This document shows positions 33,309-38,387 of a stretch of 38,387 nt of DNA, piece by piece. The position numbers and the translations under genes are program-made. This DNA is from Phil1 sp964546125. GTDB taxonomy: Bacteria > Bacillota > Clostridia > Christensenellales > CAG-138. Position 1 is the first letter of the stretch. Every line of letters starts with the position of its first letter. The notes under the pieces were generated by a model. The model was not told where the DNA came from, ran no database searches, and saw nothing but the letters and a program-made list of their open reading frames with translations. The stretch covers positions 1 to 38,387 of the forward strand of contig CAZJIS010000009.1 of assembly GCA_964546125.1 (NCBI GenBank), given 5' to 3'.

Positions 33309-33375
33309 AATAGCATCATGCTTTGCAAGCGTCAAGCGGAATGCGATTATCCAAGGAACGGGGTGAACCTCAGGC

Positions 33376-35850
33376 ATGAAAAACCAGGTATTGAACATTA
33401 AGGGCATGACCTGCGCCGCGTGCGCGCAGCGCATCGAACGCACGTTGCAAAAGCTGCCGGGCGTTTTGCAGGCATCCGTGAACCTTGCAAGCGAAAAGCT
33501 GTTTGTCGAATATGACGAGAGCCTCTCGCTCGAAACAATCAAAGAGGCGGTCGCGAAAATCGGCTACGAGGTCGAAGAAAAAACGCGCAACAGCACCGTC
33601 ACGATCCCTGTCGGCGGCATGACCTGCGCCGCATGCGCGCAGCGCATTGAAAAGTCGCTCGCTAAACTCGAGGGCATCGCGAGCGCCGCGGTCAATTTCG
33701 CGAGCGAAAAAGTGACTGTCGTTTACGACCCGCGGGTCATTCGCCAGCCCGCCATCAAGGCTGCCATCGAAAAGGCCGGCTATCGGGCGCTTGAAGTCAC
33801 GGGCCTTGACGCCGCCGATGAGGACAGGCTCAAAAAGCAAAAAGAAATCCGCACGATGTGGGTCAAGTTCATCATTGCCGCGGCGTTCGGGCTGCCGCTT
33901 CTCTACATCGCCATGGCGCCGATGATTTCTTTCGTGCGCCTGCCGTTCCCAAAGGCGATCGATCCGATGAATTTCCCGCTCGCCTATGCGTTCACCCAGC
34001 TCGCGCTCGTCATCCCGATCATCGGCGCGGGGTATCGCTTCTATACGGTCGGTTACCGTGCGCTCAGCCAAAGGAGCCCGAACATGGACTCGCTGATCGC
34101 CATCGGCACGACGGCGGCGGTGATTTTTAGCGTTTACAACACGATTCGGATTGCGAACGGCCATCACGAGGCGGTGCATGCGCTTTATTATGAATCGGCG
34201 GGCGTGATCATTGCGCTGGTGATGCTCGGCAAAACGCTCGAAACCGTGTCCAAGGGGCGCACGAGCGAGGCGATCAAAAAGCTGATGGGTCTTGCGCCAA
34301 AGACCGCCATCATCCTGCAAAATGGCGCGGAGCAGGAGATTCCGATCGACGAGGTGGAGATCGGCGACATCCTCGCCGTCAAGCCCGGCGCGAAGATCCC
34401 CGTGGACGGCACGGTGGTCGACGGCCGCACCGCGGTCGATGAATCGATGCTCACCGGCGAGAGCATGCCGGTTGATAAAAAGGCGGGGGATGCCGTGTAT
34501 GCTGCTTCGCTCAACACGAATGGCGCCATTCACTTCCGCGCGGAAAAGATTGGCAGCGACACTGCGCTTGCGCAGATCATCAAGCTCGTGGAGGACGCGC
34601 AGGGCTCCAAGGCCCCCATCGCACAGCTGGCGGACATCGTTTCCGGCTACTTTGTGCCCATCGTGTTCGCCATCGCCTTGCTCGCGGGCATCGCGTGGTT
34701 CATCGGCACGGCGGGCGATGTAAAATTTGCGCTCACGATCTTCATCTCGGTGCTCGTCATCGCCTGTCCCTGCGCGCTGGGCCTTGCGACGCCTACGGCC
34801 ATCATGGTCGGCACAGGCAAGGGCGCGGAGTACGGCATCCTCATTAAAAGCGGTGGCGCGCTCGAAACCGCACACAAGATCGACATAGTCGTGCTCGATA
34901 AAACCGGCACTATCACCGCCGGAAAACCGACCGTGACCGATGTGCTGCCCGCGGGCATCGAAGCCGACGAGCTTCTTAAACTCACGGCCTCCGCCGAAAT
35001 GGGTTCGGAGCATCCGCTCGGGCAGGCCATCGTGCAGGGCGCGCAGGAAAGAGGGCTGACCCTTTTAAAAAACGAAACCTTTGCCTCCGTCACCGGGCGC
35101 GGCATCGAGGCTGTGATCGGCGGGCGGCAGGTGCTCACCGGGAATCGCAAGCTCATGGATGAGCGCGGCGTTGCGCTCGCGAACTTTGAAGCGGAAGCAG
35201 ATCGCCTGGCGGGCGAGGGCAAAACGCCCGTATATATAGCGCTTGATGGAAAGATTGCGGGCGTCATCGCCGTGGCCGATGTCGTCAAACCCTCGAGCAA
35301 GGCCGCGATCGAGAACCTGCACAGAATGGGCATCGAAGTTGCGATGATCACGGGCGACAACCGGAAGACCGCCGCCGCCATCGCGCGGGAAGTCGGCATC
35401 GACCGCGTGCTTGCGGAAGTTTTGCCGCAGGATAAGGCGGGCGAGGTTAAAAAGATGCAGGCAGGGGGGCGTAAGGTCGCCATGGTGGGCGATGGCATCA
35501 ACGACGCGCCGGCACTTGCGCAGGCGGATGTCGGCATTGCCATTGGTTCTGGCACGGACGTCGCGATGGAATCGGCCGATATCGTGCTCATGCGAAGCGA
35601 TTTGATGGATGTGTCCACGGCCATTGAGCTTAGCAAAAAGACCATCCGCAACATCAAACAAAACCTCTTCTGGGCTTTCGGATATAATACGATCGGCATC
35701 CCGGTCGCGGCGGGGCTTCTGTATCTATTTGGCGGGCCGCTTATGAACCCCATGCTCGCCGCCGCCGCCATGAGCTTGAGCTCTGTGTCGGTGTTGACCA
35801 ACGCGCTGCGGCTCAAACGCTTCAAGCCCATGCGCGTGGAACCTTCATAA
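33376..35850 (+). CDS. copA: Copper-exporting P1B-type ATPase
   Basis: An 824-residue copper pump. Two N-terminal metal-binding domains have GMTCAAC (Cys13/Cys16 and Cys84/Cys87). Eight transmembrane helices include the CPC motif at 464-466. The phosphorylated Asp508 is in DKTGT, the SEHPLGQ motif follows, then the ATP-binding hinge GDGINDAPAL. After the last helix pair the NxxxMxxSS-type AAAMSLSS is present. It exports Cu(I) from the cytosol. ATG 33376 has only a weak ribosome binding site (CAGG). It is followed by copZ after 44 nt. Confidence 0.97.
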   Translation: MKNQVLNIKGMTCAACAQRIERTLQKLPGVLQASVNLASEKLFVEYDESLSLETIKEAVAKIGYEVEEKTRNSTVTIPVGGMTCAACAQRIEKSLAKLEGIASAAVNFASEKVTVVYDPRVIRQPAIKAAIEKAGYRALEVTGLDAADEDRLKKQKEIRTMWVKFIIAAAFGLPLLYIAMAPMISFVRLPFPKAIDPMNFPLAYAFTQLALVIPIIGAGYRFYTVGYRALSQRSPNMDSLIAIGTTAAVIFSVYNTIRIANGHHEAVHALYYESAGVIIALVMLGKTLETVSKGRTSEAIKKLMGLAPKTAIILQNGAEQEIPIDEVEIGDILAVKPGAKIPVDGTVVDGRTAVDESMLTGESMPVDKKAGDAVYAASLNTNGAIHFRAEKIGSDTALAQIIKLVEDAQGSKAPIAQLADIVSGYFVPIVFAIALLAGIAWFIGTAGDVKFALTIFISVLVIACPCALGLATPTAIMVGTGKGAEYGILIKSGGALETAHKIDIVVLDKTGTITAGKPTVTDVLPAGIEADELLKLTASAEMGSEHPLGQAIVQGAQERGLTLLKNETFASVTGRGIEAVIGGRQVLTGNRKLMDERGVALANFEAEADRLAGEGKTPVYIALDGKIAGVIAVADVVKPSSKAAIENLHRMGIEVAMITGDNRKTAAAIAREVGIDRVLAEVLPQDKAGEVKKMQAGGRKVAMVGDGINDAPALAQADVGIAIGSGTDVAMESADIVLMRSDLMDVSTAIELSKKTIRNIKQNLFWAFGYNTIGIPVAAGLLYLFGGPLMNPMLAAAAMSLSSVSVLTNALRLKRFKPMRVEPS

Positions 35851-35894
35851 AACAAATAAGCAGAGTAACGAAGAATAAACAGGAGGAAGCATCT

Positions 35895-36104
35895 ATGGAA
35901 ACAACGGTATTGCATGTCGAGGGCATGTCCTGCCAGCATTGCGTGCGGGCGATGACGAACGCGGTGGGCGGCCTTTCCGGGGTTGCGGATGTGAAGGTGG
36001 ATCTCGCCGCGAAAACGGCCACGGTCCAATACGACCCCGCCGCATGCCCGCTTGAGAAAATCAAAAAGGAAATCGCGGATCAGGGCTACGAGGTAGCGGA
36101 CTGA
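35895..36104 (+). CDS. copZ: CopZ-like copper chaperone
   Basis: A 69-residue single heavy-metal-associated domain, METTVLHVEGMSCQHC, with the Cu-binding CxxC and the C-terminal DQGYEV strand. It carries Cu(I) to CopA. CAGGAGG lies 9 nt before ATG. Ends 28 nt before a terminator hairpin, closing the operon. Confidence 0.95.
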   Translation: METTVLHVEGMSCQHCVRAMTNAVGGLSGVADVKVDLAAKTATVQYDPAACPLEKIKKEIADQGYEVAD

Positions 36105-36132
36105 CGCGCCACAGGAACGAAACGAACGAAAC

Positions 36133-36155
36133 GGGGGGCCGCAAGGCCCCTTATT
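36133..36155 (+). terminator. Terminator after copZ
   Basis: GGGGCC (36135-36140), loop GCAA, GGCCCC (36145-36150), followed by TTATT. Short but GC-pure stem with a GNRA-type loop. Confidence 0.7.
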
Positions 36156-36184
36156 GGATTGTCAAAAACCCATAGGATTGTCAA
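36156..36184. repeat. Direct repeat GGATTGTCAA x2
   Basis: GGATTGTCAA at 36156-36165 and again at 36175-36184. The rest of the gene-free stretch 36185-36277 is GC-rich and shows no ORF with a ribosome binding site. The pair could be binding sites or the worn end of a mobile element; no transposase is present. Confidence 0.6.
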
Positions 36185-36277
36185 GCGGCGCACCCCATGC
36201 AAAATCTGGGTTCGGCTTTGATCCCCTGACGGCGGCCGCGGGGTTCCCTCCTATAAGGCTACGTTTCGGCATAATGG

Positions 36278-36307
36278 TTGCGCTTTTTGCCGCAGGCAGT
36301 ATATAAT
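36278..36307 (+). promoter_or_regulatory. Promoter for the leader peptide and ABC transporter
   Basis: TTGCGC (36278-36283), an 18-bp spacer, perfect TATAAT (36302-36307). Transcription near 36314 gives a leader of about 130 nt before the transporter start codon, unusually long for this window. Confidence 0.7.
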
Positions 36308-36345
36308 GAACCTATCCTTGGACCCATTTTGGGGAGGAGGTTTTC

Positions 36346-36372
36346 GTGGTTAGATTACGCATTTCCCTCTAG
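36346..36372 (+). CDS. Leader peptide MVRLRISL (candidate arrest peptide)
   Basis: An 8-codon ORF: GTG GTT AGA TTA CGC ATT TCC CTC, then TAG. GGGGAGGAGG at 36331-36340, 5 nt before the GTG, is among the strongest ribosome binding sites in the window. The product contains R-L-R. Leader peptides with an (R/K)-x-(R/K) motif, such as those of ermD (RLR) and msrA (RLK), stall ribosomes when a macrolide is in the exit tunnel. A ribosome stopped with Leu4 in the P site would cover the mRNA to about 36371, the first attenuator arm. Its role as a drug sensor is inferred; that it is translated is well supported by the ribosome binding site. Confidence 0.7.
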   Translation: MVRLRISL

Positions 36373-36435
36373 CGCTCAATAGAGGGAGGATCATCCTTCT
36401 ATTGAATTGAATGAAACTTCAATGCTATGGGAGGA
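36364..36435 (+). promoter_or_regulatory. Four-segment translational attenuator of the ABC gene
   Basis: Segment 1 TCCCTCTA (36364-36371) lies in the leader ORF and pairs perfectly with segment 2 TAGAGGGA (36380-36387). Segment 3 TCCTTCTAT (36394-36402) pairs over 9 bp, two of them G-U, with segment 4 ATGGGAGGA (36427-36435), which is the transporter's ribosome binding site. Segment 2 continues as GGGAGGA (36384-36390), identical to the core of segment 4, so 2 can replace 4 in pairing with 3 (7 bp, loop TCA). Default 1:2 plus 3:4 hides the site; when a stalled ribosome covers 1, 2:3 forms and frees it. No T run follows, so control is translational. Confidence 0.72.
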
Positions 36436-36443
36436 AACTGAAT

Positions 36444-38033
36444 ATGAAAAAAGTCGTGCAAGGGCAGGCGGGATTTCTCGCAGCCTCTGTTTTATTTGTT
36501 GCTTTTGCGGCGCTTGCGGGCGTTCTTGTGCAGTTTGTCAAAGGCAATGTTCTCGACGCGGCGCTTGCCGGCGAGGCGCGCGAAACGCTTCGCGCAGGCC
36601 TCATGCTGTTTTTGCTGATTGCCAGCGAGATCGCGCTCTACTTTGGCTACGATTATTTTGCCGGGCGCTATGCCGTCGGCAACACGCGGGCGCTGCGGCA
36701 GCTCTATTTTGCTCGCCTTCTTGAAAAAAAGCCTACCGAGCTTCGGCAGGAGCAGCAGGGCGAGCTGGTCGCGCAATACACGAACCAGATCGACCTTATT
36801 TCTTCGGACTACCTCGGCAATATCCCGACGCTCGCGGAGATCGCCTTCAAGGCTGTGATCGTCGGCGCATCCCTCTTCGTGCTCGATTATCGAGTGGCGC
36901 TTTTGACGCTTGCGCTTCTCACAACGCCGCTCTATGTGCCAAAACTCGTTGAAAAAAAGCTGCAAAAGGCGCAAAATGCGAACATCGCGTGCTTTCAGGA
37001 GCACCTTGCGCATGTGGCCGAGTGGATTTCGGGCTTCGAGCTTATTAAAAACTATTCGATCGAAAAAGTTATTCTTCAAAAGTTTCGCAAGAGCAACGAC
37101 GAAGTCGCCTTGCGCGCGTTCGCGTTTAAAAAGATGACCTATGCGGCGCGGATTATCTCGACCGTGCTTTCTTACATGAGCCATTTAATCGTGCTGGCGT
37201 TCGTAGGGTATCTCGTCCTTCGAAAAGAGTTTTCCGCGGGGCAGTTTTTCGTGGCGATCGGCATGATCGATCAGCTTTCCTATCCGATCATCGCGGTTTC
37301 GGTGCTGCTCCAAAGGCTTGTCGGCACAAAGCCCGCGGCGCAAAAGATGGGGGAGATGATAAGCGAGAAACACGCGCCCGCAAAAGAAAAAACGGTGCGC
37401 CTTGAAACGGTGGACGCAATCCGTTTTGAGGACGTCACGTTTTTTTATGAAGAACAAAGCCCGGTTCTCAAGAACCTGACCTTCGAGGTGCGCGCGGGCG
37501 AAAAGTGCCTCATCATGGGCGCGAGCGGCGCGGGCAAATCGACCGGCATGAACCTGTTGATGGATTATTTCACGCCGCAATCGGGCAACATTACGATCGA
37601 CGGCGCGCCGGTCGCCTCGATCGCGAACCTCAACGAAATGATCGCCATCATGCGGCAAGACGCAATGCTTTTTGGCGACACGCTGCGCAACAACCTGACG
37701 ATGTACCGCGACATTCCGGATAGCGAACTCATCGCCATGCTCGAGCGGCTCAACCTCACAAAGTTCGCGTCGGCAGAGGGGCTTGATACGCCGATCAAAG
37801 AGGGCGGCGCGAATCTCTCGGGCGGGGAGCGCAAGCGCATTTCTCTTGCGCGCACGCTGCTGCGCAAAGCACCGGTTTTCATCATCGACGAGCCGCTTGC
37901 AAACGTGGACCGCGAGGCTGCCGCAAAGATCGAGGATGTGCTCGTCGGGTTAAAAGAGGGCATCGTTTTTGTGATCACGCATCATTTTGACGATGAAAAA
38001 AGGAAAGCTTTTGCAAAACAACTCACGCTTTAG
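36444..38033 (+). CDS. ABC half-transporter (membrane domain fused to ATPase), exporter type
   Basis: A 529-residue protein. Residues 1-300 hold about six transmembrane helices in exporter arrangement. The ATPase follows: Walker A GASGAGKST (359-367), Q-loop MRQDAMLF, signature LSGGERKR (from 458), Walker B VFIIDEP with Asp482-Glu483, and the switch His in VITHHFDD. It should work as a homodimer, as no partner gene is present. GGGAGGA at 36429-36435 sets ATG 36444; the in-frame ATG at 36411 lies in the attenuator loop. Its leader suggests induction by a ribosome-targeting compound, so drug export or self-protection is inferred. Confidence 0.9.
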   Translation: MKKVVQGQAGFLAASVLFVAFAALAGVLVQFVKGNVLDAALAGEARETLRAGLMLFLLIASEIALYFGYDYFAGRYAVGNTRALRQLYFARLLEKKPTELRQEQQGELVAQYTNQIDLISSDYLGNIPTLAEIAFKAVIVGASLFVLDYRVALLTLALLTTPLYVPKLVEKKLQKAQNANIACFQEHLAHVAEWISGFELIKNYSIEKVILQKFRKSNDEVALRAFAFKKMTYAARIISTVLSYMSHLIVLAFVGYLVLRKEFSAGQFFVAIGMIDQLSYPIIAVSVLLQRLVGTKPAAQKMGEMISEKHAPAKEKTVRLETVDAIRFEDVTFFYEEQSPVLKNLTFEVRAGEKCLIMGASGAGKSTGMNLLMDYFTPQSGNITIDGAPVASIANLNEMIAIMRQDAMLFGDTLRNNLTMYRDIPDSELIAMLERLNLTKFASAEGLDTPIKEGGANLSGGERKRISLARTLLRKAPVFIIDEPLANVDREAAAKIEDVLVGLKEGIVFVITHHFDDEKRKAFAKQLTL

Positions 38034-38054
38034 CGTAAACCGCCAATAGCGCTT

Positions 38055-38075
38055 GCGCATTTCCATCAAATGCGC
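38055..38075. other. Hairpin after the ABC gene
   Basis: GCGCATTT (38055-38062), loop CCATC, AAATGCGC (38068-38075). A perfect 8-bp stem 21 nt after the stop, but no T run on the plus strand. It may stabilise the 3' end or end transcription weakly. Confidence 0.45.
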
Positions 38076-38156
38076 GCGTATGCAGCCGAAGGCAGGCATA
38101 TTCAAGGCGCGCGCGCGGCAAAATAAGCGCACGTAGTCTGAAAGGAGGAGCACAAT

Positions 38157-38315
38157 ATGAGCCCCATCTATGAGGATGAGTATCTTCCCTTGGAGAGAAA
38201 TCTCTCGAGGAAGCACCGCAACAAGCAGGGCGGACAGGATGAACAACCGGGCAATCCGACTCGTGAAAGAGAGCGCGAACGCGAACGACGCGAATTGGAG
38301 CCCACACCTCTGTAA
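38157..38315 (+). CDS. Small highly charged protein, unknown function
   Basis: A 52-residue ORF with an excellent ribosome binding site (AAAGGAGGAG, 38140-38150 region, about 6 nt before ATG), so it is probably translated. It begins MSPIYEDEYLPLERNLSRKH, has a Gln/Gly/Pro-rich middle, and ends in an alternating Arg-Glu run (RERERERER) followed by RELEPTPL. Such a polyampholyte tail forms a single charged helix or stays disordered. No Cys, no membrane segment, no recognised domain. It lies 123 nt after the ABC gene; a nearby promoter is not clear, so it could share the transporter's message. Confidence 0.6.
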   Translation: MSPIYEDEYLPLERNLSRKHRNKQGGQDEQPGNPTRERERERERRELEPTPL

Positions 38316-38333
38316 ACCTGCGGAGGGCAGCGA

Positions 38334-38387
38334 CACATGCCCGACTGCCCGGTTGAGTGACGGTGCGGGCAAACAAAGGGCCTCCTT
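38334..38387 (+). other. Inverted repeats and a possible terminator half at the window end
   Basis: After the small ORF lies TGCCCG-N14-CGGGCA (about 38347-38372). The window then ends in AAAGGGCCTCCTT, which looks like the first arm of a terminator whose second arm is beyond the edge. No ORF with a ribosome binding site is seen here. Confidence 0.35.

Noticed and set aside
33370..36029. Long antisense frames opposite copA and copZ (547 and 460 codons)
   Set aside because: Arg/His-rich or Ser-rich low-quality translations, no ribosome binding sites, and they lie over a complete copper ATPase.
36364..36390. Segment 1:2 hairpin as an intrinsic terminator
   Set aside because: No T run follows the stem; the arms instead compete for the ribosome binding site sequence.
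36407..36724. 105-codon frame starting in the attenuator loop, overlapping the ABC gene
   Set aside because: Out of frame with the transporter, Arg/Cys-rich shadow translation, and no ribosome binding site of its own.

Overview
The window is about 38.4 kb of GC-rich, densely coded bacterial DNA. It most likely comes from an uncultured, probably gut-associated Clostridia-type Firmicute. The reasons are gene order (infC-rpmI-rplT then a SpoU methylase; tig-clpP-clpX), consensus sigma-A promoters, strong GGAGG ribosome binding sites, a SpoIID/LytB-domain protein, a DUF1836 regulator and Firmicutes-type cobalamin proteins. Two N runs (16155-16164 and 32762-32861) show a draft or metagenome scaffold. 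I cannot name the genus from sequence alone.

Layout. Positions 1-8.4 kb hold housekeeping and tRNA/translation genes: a cut tRNA-Asn, a PAP2 phosphatase, a DUF1294/TtcA-like pair, a small P-loop protein, an M3 oligopeptidase with a thioredoxin-fold protein, an AlaX-like editing protein, the infC-rpmI-rplT operon with its attenuated leader and rare ATC start codon, and an rRNA methyltransferase. Positions 8.4-13.5 kb hold a large exported SpoIID/SH3 protein, a Pro/Thr-rich anchored protein, an SGNH hydrolase and a divergent DUF1836 regulator. Positions 13.6-16.8 kb are tig-clpP-clpX. Positions 16.9-21.1 kb hold an HD protein, a polysaccharide deacetylase and a murQ-nagZ-murK-like muropeptide recycling operon. 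A MATE transporter follows on the minus strand.

Positions 22.7-32.8 kb form one long co-directional block, much of it joined by ATGA-type overlaps: P1 (DmpA) peptidase, transglutaminase-like protein, LysA-type decarboxylase, D-cysteine desulfhydrase-like enzyme, Asp/Glu racemase, M20 peptidase, then cobT-cobU-cobS-cobU-like-cobC for the lower ligand and nucleotide loop of cobalamin. The first half looks like peptide and D-amino-acid salvage. After the second gap lie an HxlR-family regulator and copA-copZ for copper export.

The most striking element is at 36.28-36.44 kb, in front of a lone ABC half-transporter. A good promoter is followed by an 8-codon ORF with a strong ribosome binding site, encoding MVRLRISL. 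Four RNA segments follow that can pair as 1:2 plus 3:4 (hiding the transporter's ribosome binding site) or as 2:3 (freeing it). This is the layout of erm/msr-type translational attenuators, and the peptide carries the R-L-R motif known from macrolide-dependent arrest peptides. I infer a drug-inducible transporter.
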